14,568 nucleotides of DNA from Chloroflexota bacterium (GCA_013153375.1 JAADEN010000051.1:1-14568); one strand, 5' to 3'; positions 1 to 7,599 are shown, counted from the stretch's first letter. A program made the numbers and translations. The notes: generated by a model not told the origin, from the letters alone.

Positions 1-35
1 CCTGGCTGGCCACGCAAACGAAGTGAGCGGCGCGC

Positions 36-404
36 TCAGCGCGGGTCGGAGCCTGCCGCGCGGCGGCCTACCGCCCACGCGGCCAGCCAGATGCCCGCCA
101 GCCCGGCCCCCAGGTCGGTCCAGGCGAAGGTGCGGTTGGGCAGGCCGAGTTGTGCGACCTCGTCCACCAGCGCGGCCAGGGTGAGCAGCCCGGCCCAGGC
201 GCGCCAGCGGTTCGGCCCCAGGCCCCAGGTCACGGCCGCGGCCAGACCGCCGAAGACGAAGAAGTGCCCCACCACATCCCCCGCGGGCAGGTGATGCAGC
301 CAGGTCAGCGCGTCCTGGCCGTAGCCCGCGCTCGCGCTCAGCGAGATGCCGACCACCACCGCGAAGGCCAGCAGCGCGAGTGCGTGCCGTTGCCTGCGGG
401 TCAT
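36..404 (-). CDS. VanZ-like small membrane protein
   Basis: A 122-residue protein, mostly hydrophobic, with about four membrane segments (roughly residues 8-26, 44-62, 68-86 and 98-113). It matches the VanZ-like family by the conserved block D81-E82-x2-Q85-x3-P89-x-R91-x5-D97 followed by glycines at 99, 101 and 104, and by the G-H-F-x2-F-G stretch at 46-52. VanZ-like proteins are integral membrane proteins of mostly unknown function; the namesake gives low-level teicoplanin resistance. I chose the ATG at 402-404 because a GGGGAGGG sequence lies 8 bases upstream; the longer open frame to 500 would add 32 residues that are not membrane-like. The gene follows sufS on the same strand after 123 bp, so cotranscription is possible but not shown. 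No resistance role should be inferred from the family name alone. Confidence 0.8.
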   Translation of the reverse strand: MTRRQRHALALLAFAVVVGISLSASAGYGQDALTWLHHLPAGDVVGHFFVFGGLAAAVTWGLGPNRWRAWAGLLTLAALVDEVAQLGLPNRTFAWTDLGAGLAGIWLAAWAVGRRAAGSDPR

Positions 405-466
405 CGGCGCGGCCCTCCCCGCCAGGTCCTCCCGCGGGAGAGAGGCCGCGGCCGCGCACCTATCGG

Positions 467-495
467 CCCGGCCTCCGCGGAGCCCTTCCCCCACC
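467..495. repeat. 29-bp exact direct repeat, copy 1 (intergenic)
   Basis: These 29 bases between sufS and the VanZ-like gene are identical, in the same orientation, to 8519-8547 inside the FAD oxidoreductase gene. The core is the 10-bp palindrome CTCCGCGGAG. The flanks diverge at once on both sides. A separate 12-bp palindrome, CTCCCGCGGGAG, lies just upstream at 429-440. Confidence 0.85.
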
Positions 496-527
496 CCCAC
501 ACGATGGGCAGCACCTCTGGCCTCGGC

Positions 528-1763
528 CTACGCGAACATGCGCACCACATGCTCCAGGGCCTCGATCAGGCGGTCGATGTCCGCGCGGGTGTTGTAGAGA
601 TAAAGGCCGGCGCGGGCGCTGGCCGGGACGCCGAAGCGGCGGTGCAGGGGCTGCGCGCAGTGATGCCCGGCCCGCACGGCCACGCCGTGGTGGTCCAGCA
701 CCTGGGCCACATCGTGGGGGTGCGCGGCGTCGAGCCAAAAGGCGAACACCGCGCCCCGGTCCTGCATGGTGGCGGGGCCCAGCAGGCGCAGGCCGGGCAC
801 CTGGCGCAGGCGCTCCAGCGCGTACGCGCCCAGGTCGCGCTCGTGCTGACGCACCCGCTCCATGCCCAGGGCCTGCAGGTAGTCGATGGCCGCGGCCCAG
901 CCCACGGCCTCCGCGATGGCCGGCGTGCCGGCCTCGAACATGGCCGGGGGCTCCGCGGGGGCGAAGCCCTGGGTGGTGACGCGGCGGATCATGCCCCCGC
1001 CGCCCAGGAAGGGCTGCATGGTGTCGAGCACTTCCCGGCGGGCGTAGAGCGCGCCGATGCCGCTGGGGCCCAGCATCTTGTGCGCGGAGACCGCGTAGAA
1101 GTCCACGCCCAGGGCCGCGAGATTGATGGGCAGGTGAGGCGCGGCCTGCGCGCCGTCCACCAGCACGCGCGCGCCCACGGCGTGCGCGGCGCGCGTCATC
1201 TCGGCCACGGGCGGGATGACGCCGGTGACATTGGACATGTGGGTGAAGGCCACCAGGCGGGGCTCCTGGGCCAGCAGGCGGTGGAAGTGCTCCAGGTCCA
1301 GGCGGCCCTGGTCGTCCACGCGCCCGAACTCCAGGCGCAGGCCTCGCTCCGCGGCCAGCATCTGCCAGGGCACGATGTTGGCATGATGCTCGGCCTCGGT
1401 GGTCACGATGAGGTCGCCGGGCCGCAGGTGGACGCGCGCCCAGGCGTGGGCCACCAGATTGACGGCCTCGGTTGCGTTGCGCACGAAGATGATCTCCTCG
1501 GCCTCGGACGCGCCCAAAAAGAGGGCCACCTTCTGCCGCGCGGCCTCGTAAGCCGCGGTGGCCTCCTCGGCCAGGGTGTGAATGCCGCGGTGGATGTTGG
1601 CGTAGTGGTGCAGATAGAAATCGGCCAGCCGCTCCACCACGGGGCGGGGCTTGAGGCTGCTGGCCGTGGAGTCGAGATACACCAAGGACACGCCGGGCCG
1701 CACCTCCCGCTGCAACGCGGGGAAGTCGGCCCGGATGCGGTTCAAATCCAAGGCAGTGGGCAT
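528..1763 (-). CDS. sufS: Cysteine desulfurase, SufS/CsdA type
   Basis: A 411-residue PLP enzyme, the usual length for group II cysteine desulfurases, which take sulfur from cysteine as a protein persulfide for Fe-S cluster assembly. Visible motifs: E-H-H-A-N-I at 125-130; the PLP-contacting D203 in VDGAQ; the Schiff-base lysine K229 in SAHKMLGPSG; and the catalytic cysteine C369 in RAGHHCAQPL, the SufS signature. The N-terminal block reads YLDSTASSLKP (29-39) where most members have an Asn-Ala-Ala-Thr version. The start at 1761-1763 is set by a GAGGAG ribosome site four bases upstream; the open frame to 1988 overlaps the preceding gene in another frame and is unlikely to be translated. It follows the small SH3-like gene by 20 bp, so the two are probably one operon. 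No sufB, sufC, sufD or sufU lies in the window. Confidence 0.93.
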   Translation of the reverse strand: MPTALDLNRIRADFPALQREVRPGVSLVYLDSTASSLKPRPVVERLADFYLHHYANIHRGIHTLAEEATAAYEAARQKVALFLGASEAEEIIFVRNATEAVNLVAHAWARVHLRPGDLIVTTEAEHHANIVPWQMLAAERGLRLEFGRVDDQGRLDLEHFHRLLAQEPRLVAFTHMSNVTGVIPPVAEMTRAAHAVGARVLVDGAQAAPHLPINLAALGVDFYAVSAHKMLGPSGIGALYARREVLDTMQPFLGGGGMIRRVTTQGFAPAEPPAMFEAGTPAIAEAVGWAAAIDYLQALGMERVRQHERDLGAYALERLRQVPGLRLLGPATMQDRGAVFAFWLDAAHPHDVAQVLDHHGVAVRAGHHCAQPLHRRFGVPASARAGLYLYNTRADIDRLIEALEHVVRMFA

Positions 1764-1783
1764 GATACTCCTCGGCGTGAGGT

Positions 1784-2065
1784 TTAGCGGCGCCGACGGC
1801 GCCGGCGCAGCGGGCGAATCTGGTCCGACGACTGAGGAATCCACAGCACCTGGTCGGGGATGAGCCAGCCGTTGGTCAAGTACACCGCCTGGGTGAATTG
1901 CACCGCGACCATCTTGTAGTCGGCCTGGACCACCACGCCCTCGAGCCAATCGCGCACCCGTTCGCCCTCCTCGTTGTCGTGGTCGCACAACACCTCGACT
2001 CGGTCGCCCACCGCGAAGCGGGGGCGGTCATCTCCCGTCTTCCGAAAACGAACCCGTTGAGCCAT
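1784..2065 (-). CDS. Small SH3-like protein with C-terminal poly-Arg tail
   Basis: A 93-residue protein that I cannot assign to a named family. Residues 16-76 look like a small beta-barrel: F-A-V-G-D-R-V-E-V-L, then E-G-V-V-V-Q-A-D-Y-K-M-V-A-V-Q-F, then a Trp-rich W-L-I-P-D-Q-V-L-W stretch. This layout recalls SH3-like or KOW-type folds. The protein ends in P-L followed by seven consecutive arginines (87-93), encoded by mixed CGN codons, so the run is not a simple codon repeat. A nucleic-acid or ribosome contact is plausible for such a tail but is only inference. The ATG at 2063-2065 has GGAGG 8 bases upstream. The stop lies 20 bp before sufS, which suggests cotranscription with it. Confidence 0.75.
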   Translation of the reverse strand: MAQRVRFRKTGDDRPRFAVGDRVEVLCDHDNEEGERVRDWLEGVVVQADYKMVAVQFTQAVYLTNGWLIPDQVLWIPQSSDQIRPLRRRRRRR

Positions 2066-2112
2066 AGGCGAACCTCCGCGGCATTGGTCAAAGGAACGAA
2101 CACCACGACGCG

Positions 2113-2133
2113 GCCCCGGCCAGCAACCGGGGC
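2113..2133. other. Inverted repeat in the leader of the SH3-like/sufS operon
   Basis: A 7-bp perfect stem (GCCCCGG at 2113-2119, CCGGGGC at 2127-2133) with a 7-base loop, inside the 121-bp gap between the enoyl-CoA hydratase stop and the SH3-like gene start. On the minus strand it would sit in the 5' leader. No T-run follows it on that strand, so an intrinsic terminator is unlikely. Stems of this size arise easily at this GC content. Confidence 0.35.
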
Positions 2134-2146
2134 GCGGCGCATTTTT

Positions 2147-2152
2147 ATTGTA
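2147..2152 (-). promoter_or_regulatory. Candidate -10 box upstream of the SH3-like/sufS operon
   Basis: Minus-strand TACAAT, followed by AAAAAT, in one of the few A/T-rich patches of the window, about 80 bases upstream of the start codon at 2065. I see no convincing -35 element 17 bases further upstream, so this rests on one hexamer. Confidence 0.3.
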
Positions 2153-2186
2153 CTCACCAAGGCAAGCGCGCGGCAGCGCCGGGGCC

Positions 2187-2963
2187 TCACCGCCCCTTCC
2201 ACTCGGGCGGGCGCTTGTTCAAGAACGCGTCCATGCCCTCGGACTGGTCCTCGGTGGCGAAGAGCAGGTAGAACAGGCGGCGTTCGTAGGCCAGCCCCGC
2301 GGTCAGGGTGCTCTCCAGCGCGTAGTTCACCGCCTCCTTGCCCAGCCGCACCGCGATGGGCGCGCGCTCGGCGATGGCCTGGGCCAACTTCAGGGCCTCG
2401 TCCAGATACGCGTCCGTGGGCGCGACCTTGTTCACCAGGCCGAAGCGGGCCGCCTCTTCCGCGGTCAGGCGGCGGTCGTTGAGCACCATCTCCATGGCCA
2501 GATACTTGCCCACCGTGCGGGTCAGGCGCTGCGTGCCCCCCGCGCCCGGAATCACGCCCAGGTTGATCTCGGGCTGGCCGAAGCGGGCGTTCTCCGCGGC
2601 CACGATCATGTCGCAGGCCATGGCCAACTCGAAGCCGCCGCCCAGGGCCCAGCCCGCCACCGCGGCGATGATGGGCTTGCGCACGGCCCGGATGCGGTCG
2701 AACAGGTCCACATAGCCGCCCATCAGCATGTCCACCGCGCTGGCCTGGCTCATGGCCTTGATGTCCGCGCCGGCCGCGAACACCTTTTCGTTGCCCGTGA
2801 TCACGATGGCCCCCACCCGCTCGTCCGCGTCCAGCGCCTCCAGCGCATCCATCAACTGGCGCAGCAACTCGGGGCTGAGCGCGTTGTAAGCCTTGGGGTT
2901 GTTCAGGCGGATCAAACCGACCTGGCCGTGGATTTCGGTGAGCACCAAAGGCGTCTCGCTCAT
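2187..2963 (-). CDS. Enoyl-CoA hydratase/isomerase (crotonase family)
   Basis: A 258-residue crotonase-fold enzyme of normal length that hydrates trans-2-enoyl-CoA to 3-hydroxyacyl-CoA in fatty acid oxidation. The first CoA-binding/oxyanion block is F-A-A-G-A-D-I-K (62-69). The second is A-L-G-G-G-F-E-L-A (106-114), with Glu112. Glu132 lies in G-Q-P-E-I-N-L-G-V-I-P-G-A-G-G. The two glutamates are 20 residues apart, as in true hydratases such as rat mitochondrial crotonase, where both are catalytic. This supports hydratase activity rather than the isomerase or decarboxylase relatives. The start at 2961-2963 is fixed by AGGAGG about 6 bases upstream. The gene lies 88 bp after the acyl-CoA dehydrogenase on the same strand; its substrate would be that enzyme's product. 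Chain-length preference cannot be read from the sequence. Confidence 0.93.
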   Translation of the reverse strand: MSETPLVLTEIHGQVGLIRLNNPKAYNALSPELLRQLMDALEALDADERVGAIVITGNEKVFAAGADIKAMSQASAVDMLMGGYVDLFDRIRAVRKPIIAAVAGWALGGGFELAMACDMIVAAENARFGQPEINLGVIPGAGGTQRLTRTVGKYLAMEMVLNDRRLTAEEAARFGLVNKVAPTDAYLDEALKLAQAIAERAPIAVRLGKEAVNYALESTLTAGLAYERRLFYLLFATEDQSEGMDAFLNKRPPEWKGR

Positions 2964-3007
2964 CAGGTCTCCTCCTGTGGGGGAAAGGCTCCGCGAACGG
3001 CCGGGCT

Positions 3008-3025
3008 GCGCCGCGAGCGCGGCGC
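3008..3025. other. Intercistronic inverted repeat between acyl-CoA dehydrogenase and enoyl-CoA hydratase
   Basis: An 8-bp perfect stem (GCGCCGCG / CGCGGCGC) with only two bases between the arms, in the 88-bp gap between the two beta-oxidation genes. In RNA the innermost pairs would open to form a tetraloop. No T-run follows on the minus strand, so it could affect message processing or stability rather than terminate transcription. That role is inference. Confidence 0.4.
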
Positions 3026-3051
3026 GCGTCTCGCCCATACCGCGGGGAAGG

Positions 3052-4218
3052 TCAGGCCAGGCCCACCTTGGGCGTCTGGCCCTGCAACAAACGCCGGGCG
3101 ATGACCAGGCGCTGGATTTCGCTGGTGCCTTCGCCGATGGTCATCAACCGCACATCGCGATACATGCGCTCCACGGGGTACTCCCGGCTGTAGCCGTAGC
3201 CGCCGTGGATCTGGATCGCGTCGCGGGCCACCTTTTCGGCCATCTCGGTGGCGTACAGTTTGGCCATGGCCGCGGCCTGGGCGAAGGGACGGCCCTGGTC
3301 CTTGAGCCAGGCGGCGTAGTAGATCATCAGCCGCGCGGCGTGGATGGCCGTGGCCATGTCGGCCAGCATGAACTGGATGGCCTGGAAGTGGGCGATGGGC
3401 TGCCCGAACGCGTGCCGCTCCTGCGCGTAGCGGTGGGCCTCCTCGAACGCGGCCTGCGCGATGCCCACCGACAGGGCCGCGATGCCGATGCGCCCGCCGT
3501 CCAAAACCTCCAGGGCCTGGTGCAGCCCGCGGCCCTCCTGGCCCAGCAGCGCGTCCGCGGGCAGGCGCACCCGGTCGAAGGTCAGCGCGTGGCTGTGGCT
3601 GGTGCCCAGGCCCATCTTGCGCTCGGGCGGGCCCACATGCAGGCCCTCGGCCTCCCGCGGGACGATGAACATGCTCAGGGCTTTGCTGCTGCGCTCGGGC
3701 CGGGTGCGGGCCAGCACCACGATGAAGGCCGCGTCGTCCGCGTTGGTGATCCACATCTTCTGGCCCGTGAGCACCCAGCCGTCGCGGTCCCGCTCGGCGC
3801 GGGTCCGGATGCCCTGCAAGTCCGACCCGGCCTGGGGCTCGGTCAGGGCCAGCGCGGCCAGCCGCTCGCCCGTGACGGCCTTGGGCAGCCAGGTGCGTTT
3901 TTGGGCTTCGGTGCCGAAGCGCACGATGGGCTCCAGGCCCAGGCAGTTGTGGGCTTCGATGGTCAACGCGGTGCCCGCGTCGCCCCAGCCCAGGGCTTCC
4001 AGGGCCACGGCCTGGGCCAGCGCGTCCAGTTCGCTGCCGCCGTAAGCTTCGGGCACGGTCATGCCCATTAAACCAAACGCGCCGCCTTTGCGCAGCGCGT
4101 CCCAATGCAATTCATGTCGTTCGGCCAACTCCGCGGCCTGAGGCCGCACCTCGTTGGCCGCGAAATCCAGCACCGCATCTCGCCACATGCGAAGGTCGTC
4201 GGGAAGCGAAAAATCCAT
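3052..4218 (-). CDS. Acyl-CoA dehydrogenase
   Basis: A 388-residue FAD flavoenzyme, the usual length for short/medium/branched-chain acyl-CoA dehydrogenases, which oxidise acyl-CoA to trans-2-enoyl-CoA and pass electrons to electron-transfer flavoprotein. Signature 1 is A-L-T-E-P-Q-A-G-S-D (124-133). Signature 2 is Q-I-H-G-G-Y-G-Y-S-R-E-Y-P (336-348). The catalytic base is Glu363 in I-G-E-G-T-S-E-I-Q-R (361-370), the position used by medium- and short-chain enzymes rather than the isovaleryl type. E-R-H-A-F-G-Q-P-I (267-275) is also typical. The start at 4216-4218 has AAGGAG 8 bases upstream. A good -10 hexamer lies 45-50 bases upstream of the start. The enoyl-CoA hydratase follows 88 bp downstream. 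No thiolase, 3-hydroxyacyl-CoA dehydrogenase, acyl-CoA ligase or ETF gene is in the window. Confidence 0.95.
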   Translation of the reverse strand: MDFSLPDDLRMWRDAVLDFAANEVRPQAAELAERHELHWDALRKGGAFGLMGMTVPEAYGGSELDALAQAVALEALGWGDAGTALTIEAHNCLGLEPIVRFGTEAQKRTWLPKAVTGERLAALALTEPQAGSDLQGIRTRAERDRDGWVLTGQKMWITNADDAAFIVVLARTRPERSSKALSMFIVPREAEGLHVGPPERKMGLGTSHSHALTFDRVRLPADALLGQEGRGLHQALEVLDGGRIGIAALSVGIAQAAFEEAHRYAQERHAFGQPIAHFQAIQFMLADMATAIHAARLMIYYAAWLKDQGRPFAQAAAMAKLYATEMAEKVARDAIQIHGGYGYSREYPVERMYRDVRLMTIGEGTSEIQRLVIARRLLQGQTPKVGLA

Positions 4219-4263
4219 GAGCCAACTCCTTGCGGCAAGGACCTTCCTGCGACAGACATCCGT

Positions 4264-4269
4264 ATTATA
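4264..4269 (-). promoter_or_regulatory. Candidate -10 box of the acyl-CoA dehydrogenase/enoyl-CoA hydratase operon
   Basis: A perfect minus-strand TATAAT in an otherwise GC-rich context, giving a predicted leader of about 40 bases before the ATG at 4218. No TTGACA-like hexamer lies 16-18 bases upstream, where the sequence is GC-only. The exact consensus match in a region of about 70% GC makes it the best promoter candidate in the window. Confidence 0.5.
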
Positions 4270-4358
4270 CCCACGGCGCCGCGGCCCCGGGACGAGGGCC
4301 GACGATGGCGATTGGCCCCACGACAACTTTGGCTATACGAAATCCCCGCCACGCGTCC

Positions 4359-4390
4359 AAAAGCCCGCCGCGGCCGTCCGGCCCGGCCGC
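4359..4390 (-). terminator. Possible terminator after the molybdenum hydroxylase gene
   Basis: On the minus strand, a 7-bp perfect stem (GCGGCCG / CGGCCGC; 4384-4390 and 4370-4376 on the plus strand) with a 7-base loop is followed by GGCGGGC and then TTTT. It lies about 50 bases past the hydroxylase stop codon and ahead of the acyl-CoA dehydrogenase promoter candidate. The T-run is short and separated from the stem by 7 bases, so termination efficiency is doubtful. Confidence 0.35.
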
Positions 4391-4441
4391 ATCCCCCGCG
4401 GCATCGCGCCCGAAACCCGGCCGCGGCGGGTCAACCGCGGC

Positions 4442-7400
4442 TCACCCTTCGTCCGCCGCGGCCTTCTCGTGCAGCGCGCGCCACACCTTCTCGGGCGTGA
4501 TGGGCAAATCGTCGATGTGCACGCCCACCGCGTCGTAGATCGCGTTGCCCACCGCGGGCGCGACGCCGTCCATGGGAATTTCGGCCACGGCCTTGACGCC
4601 GAAGGGATGGCTGGGTTCGAAGGTCTCGACGAACGCGACCTCCAGTTCGGGCATCTCGTGGGCCTGGAAGATGTGGTAGTCGCGGAAACTGCGCTCCCGC
4701 ACCCGGCCGCGCTCGTCCAGGGTCATGGCCTCGCTGGTGGCGTAGCCCAAAGCCTGGGTCATGCCGCCCTCGATCTGGCCCGACGCGGTCACGGGGTTGA
4801 CGATGACCCCCGCGTCCACCACCATGAGCAGCCGGTCCACGGTGAACGCGCCCGTCTCGGTGTCCACCGTGACCTCCGCGAACTGCGCGGCAAAGGGCGG
4901 CGGCGCGACGGGCGACATGTGCGACGCCACGGCCATGATTTGCTCCTGGTCTTCGTGGTGCAGCGCGTGGTGCCCGATCTCGGCCAGGGTCACATAACGG
5001 CCGTCGGGCGCGATGGCCTTGCGGTCTTCCAACAGGATGTGGTCGGGATGCACTTCCGGGCCGTCGCCGCGGGCGTTGAGCATCTTCGCGGCCCGCTCCC
5101 GCAGGCGCTGGGCCACCTGCTCCGCGGCCTTGACCACGGCCGCGCCGCTGATGTAGGTGGTGCTGCTGGCGTACGCGCCCTTGTCGAAGGGCGTGAAGTC
5201 CGTGTCGGACGAGTACACGATGATGTCGTCCAGGGGCACGCCCAGAATCTCGGCCGCCATTTGGGCCAGCACCGTGTCGGAGCCCGTGCCCAGGTCCGTC
5301 GCGCCCACCAGCAGGTTGAAGGAGCCGTCCTCGTTGAGTTTGATGCTCGCGCCGCCCATGTCCAGATAGGGGATGGCCGTGCCCTGCATGACCAGCGCGA
5401 CGCCGATGCCCCGCCGCAGGTGCGGCTGGCCCGGCACCGTGTGCCAGTCGGGGTTGCCGTACTTCTCGTCCCAACCGATGAGGCGCTTGCCCAGGGCCAC
5501 GGCCTCGACCAGCGCGTTGGTCTCGATGGTCTCGGGCCGCGGCTCCCGGCCCTCGGACCAGGCCGTGCTGAAGGGGTGCAACTCGCCGGGCCGCAGCGCG
5601 TTCTTCAGGCGGAACTCGATGGGGTCCAGGCCCAGCGCGTGCGCGATCTTCTCCATGTGCCGCTCCACGGGCCAGAAGCCCTGGGGCACGCCGTAGCCCC
5701 GGAACGCGCCCGACGGCGGCGTGTTGGTGTACACCACATCCGCGTAGAAGCGAATGTTGGGGGACTGCCGATAGGGGCCGTCGCCCACATACAGGGCCAT
5801 GGCCTTGTGGCCCGTGTTGCCCGCCACGGTGAGCGCATGGCCGCCGTACGCGCCCGTGTCCGAAATCAGATACATTTCGTTGGCCGTGATGGTGCCGTCC
5901 TTCTTCACGCCCGTCTTCATGCGGATGATCATGGGATGGCGGGACCGCGCGGCCAAAAATTCTTCCTCGCGGGTGTATTCGTAGTACACGGGTCGCCCCG
6001 TGGCAATGGTCAGGTGCGCGGGCACATCCTCGACCAGGATCTCCTGCTTGCCGCCGAAGCCGCCGCCGATGCGGGGTTTGATGACCCGGATGCGCTTGAT
6101 GGGCAGGCCCAGCACGGGCGCGAGTTGCCGCCGCACATGGAAGGGCACCTGGGTGCTGGTGCGGATGACCAGCCGGTCGTCTTCGTCCCACCAGGTGACG
6201 GCCACATGGGGCTCCAGGTGGGCCTGCTGCACTTTGTGCACCGTGTACTCGGCCTCGAAGATGTAGTCGGCCTCCGCGAAGCCCTTGTCCACATCGCCGA
6301 TGTCAATGCGGATCTCCGCGGCCAGGTTGCGGCTGGGGTCGCTGTCCGCGAAGGGCACATAGTCGGGCTCGTCGTGGATGATGGGCGCGCCGGGCTTCAG
6401 CGCGTCCCGGGGGTCCAGCACGGCCGGAAGTTCCTCGTACTCCACCTCGATGAGCCGCAGGGCCTGCTCCGCGATCTCGGGCGTCTCCGCGGCCACCATG
6501 GCCACCCGGTCGCCCACGAAGCGCACCTTGCGGGGCAGCGAGAAACTGTCCAATGGGCCGGGGATGGGGTCCGACTGGCCCGCGGTGGAGTAAGGCACTC
6601 GGGGGATGTCCTCATAAGTGAGCACCGCGTGCACGCCGGGCAGCGCGCGGGCCTTGCTCACATCGATGCGCTTGATGCGGGCGTGGGGCACGGGGCTGAA
6701 GAGCACCTTGGCGTACAACATGCCCCGCAGGTCCAGATCCGCGGCGAACGCGGGCTTGCCCTGCACCAGTTTGACCGCGTCCACCTTGGGGTCGGGCTTG
6801 CCCACCCGGCGATAGGTCTCCACCTGGGGGACGGGACGAATCTTGGGCAGCACATCCACCGCGGGGCGGGTCTGCACCGCGGGCCCTGCGGGCGCGGCGG
6901 GGGATGCGGCCGGAGCCTCGGGCCCGGTATCGTCCGCGGCGTACAGGTCCTCGACCCGCACGATGGGCGGCTCGGGGGGCAGGTCCACCTCTTCGCCGCG
7001 CTTCCAGGCCGCGGCCAGGCGCACGGCCTCGACCACCTTCTTGTAGCCCGTGCAGCGGCACAGGATGCCGCCCAGCGCGTCGCGAATCTCCGCGTCGCTG
7101 GGGTCGGGGTTGCGTTCCAGCAGGGCTTCGGTGGCCATGACATACGCGGGGGTGCAGTAGCCGCACTGGATCGCGCCGGTGACCACGAAGGCCTGCTGGA
7201 TGGGGTCCAGGCCCCGGCTGGCGCGCCAGCCCTTCTCGGGGTGCTCGCCGATGGCCTCGGTGGTGGTGATGGCGTGACCTTGGGCTGCGGCCGCGGGCGT
7301 GACGCAGGCCAGACGGGGTTCCCCGTCCAGCAACACGGTGCACGCGCCGCACGAACCGTCCTCGCAGCCGTGTTTGACGCTGTAGTAGCCCAACTGCCGC

Positions 7401-7477
7401 AGGGCCTGCAGCAGCGTGGTGTTGGGCGAAACCTCCAGGGTGTGCTCGTGGCCGTTGACTTCCAGGGTGATGTGCAT
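4442..7477 (-). CDS. Fused [2Fe-2S]-molybdopterin hydroxylase (xanthine dehydrogenase/aldehyde oxidoreductase family)
   Basis: A 1,011-residue protein joining two subunits that are usually separate. Residues 1-80 are a plant-type ferredoxin domain with C38, C43, C46 and C58. Residues 85-160 hold the second cluster, C105-x2-C108 and C140-x-C142. An Ala/Pro-rich linker covers about 165-215. The molybdopterin part follows: G-G-G-F-G-G-K (471-477); A-F-R-G-Y-G-V-P-Q (591-599), which matches the Arg-bearing loop of xanthine dehydrogenases and not the Cys-bearing loop of form I CO dehydrogenase; and K-A-V-A-E-I-P (962-968), whose E966 aligns with the catalytic glutamate. No FAD-binding subunit is fused or adjacent. 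The order resembles the Desulfovibrio gigas aldehyde oxidoreductase, which also lacks FAD, so an aldehyde or N-heterocycle substrate is possible; which one cannot be read here. The start has AAGGAG upstream. The protein has no signal peptide and should be cytoplasmic. Confidence 0.93.
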   Translation of the reverse strand: MHITLEVNGHEHTLEVSPNTTLLQALRQLGYYSVKHGCEDGSCGACTVLLDGEPRLACVTPAAAAQGHAITTTEAIGEHPEKGWRASRGLDPIQQAFVVTGAIQCGYCTPAYVMATEALLERNPDPSDAEIRDALGGILCRCTGYKKVVEAVRLAAAWKRGEEVDLPPEPPIVRVEDLYAADDTGPEAPAASPAAPAGPAVQTRPAVDVLPKIRPVPQVETYRRVGKPDPKVDAVKLVQGKPAFAADLDLRGMLYAKVLFSPVPHARIKRIDVSKARALPGVHAVLTYEDIPRVPYSTAGQSDPIPGPLDSFSLPRKVRFVGDRVAMVAAETPEIAEQALRLIEVEYEELPAVLDPRDALKPGAPIIHDEPDYVPFADSDPSRNLAAEIRIDIGDVDKGFAEADYIFEAEYTVHKVQQAHLEPHVAVTWWDEDDRLVIRTSTQVPFHVRRQLAPVLGLPIKRIRVIKPRIGGGFGGKQEILVEDVPAHLTIATGRPVYYEYTREEEFLAARSRHPMIIRMKTGVKKDGTITANEMYLISDTGAYGGHALTVAGNTGHKAMALYVGDGPYRQSPNIRFYADVVYTNTPPSGAFRGYGVPQGFWPVERHMEKIAHALGLDPIEFRLKNALRPGELHPFSTAWSEGREPRPETIETNALVEAVALGKRLIGWDEKYGNPDWHTVPGQPHLRRGIGVALVMQGTAIPYLDMGGASIKLNEDGSFNLLVGATDLGTGSDTVLAQMAAEILGVPLDDIIVYSSDTDFTPFDKGAYASSTTYISGAAVVKAAEQVAQRLRERAAKMLNARGDGPEVHPDHILLEDRKAIAPDGRYVTLAEIGHHALHHEDQEQIMAVASHMSPVAPPPFAAQFAEVTVDTETGAFTVDRLLMVVDAGVIVNPVTASGQIEGGMTQALGYATSEAMTLDERGRVRERSFRDYHIFQAHEMPELEVAFVETFEPSHPFGVKAVAEIPMDGVAPAVGNAIYDAVGVHIDDLPITPEKVWRALHEKAAADEG

Positions 7478-7542
7478 GGTAGGGCTCCTTGGCCTGATCT
7501 GTGTGCGCCTCATCGGGGCGCGGGCGTGATGTGTCCCCCTAT

Positions 7543-7548
7543 AGTGTA
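7543..7548 (-). promoter_or_regulatory. Weak candidate -10 box for the molybdenum hydroxylase
   Basis: Minus-strand TACACT within the A/T-richer patch TGTTACACTATAGG, about 66 bases upstream of the start at 7477. It is a four-of-six match and I see no partner -35. It is listed because it is the only A/T-rich stretch in the 286-bp divergent region on that side. Confidence 0.25.
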
Positions 7549-7579
7549 ACAGAATTCGGCCCCCCTGGGGAGGATAACG

Positions 7580-7599
7580 CGGCCGCGGATCCGCGGCCG
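7580..7599. promoter_or_regulatory. Perfect 20-bp palindrome in the divergent intergenic region
   Basis: The sequence is self-complementary over 20 bp, centred on GATC at 7588-7591, with no spacer. It lies 103 bp upstream of the hydroxylase start and 165 bp upstream of the FAD oxidoreductase start, between the two divergent genes. Position and symmetry fit a binding site for a dimeric regulator of one or both genes. GC-only symmetry is cheaper at this base composition, which lowers the weight. The rest of 7478-7763 holds no gene that I can support. Confidence 0.4.

Noticed and set aside
2..90. 10-bp inverted repeat (2-11 and 81-90) around the VanZ-like gene end
   Set aside because: The arms are about 70 bases apart, one lies in coding sequence, and a 10-bp GC-rich match at this distance is not notable.
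150..1787. Long plus-strand open frame of 545 codons opposite sufS
   Set aside because: Antisense shadow of a high-GC gene: sufS on the other strand has complete motifs and a good ribosome site, while this frame has a His/Gly/Ala/Arg-rich, family-free translation.
4154..7549. Plus-strand open frame of 1,131 codons opposite the molybdenum hydroxylase
   Set aside because: Same artefact: the translation is low-complexity His/Gly/Arg/Val and mirrors the codon structure of the real minus-strand gene.
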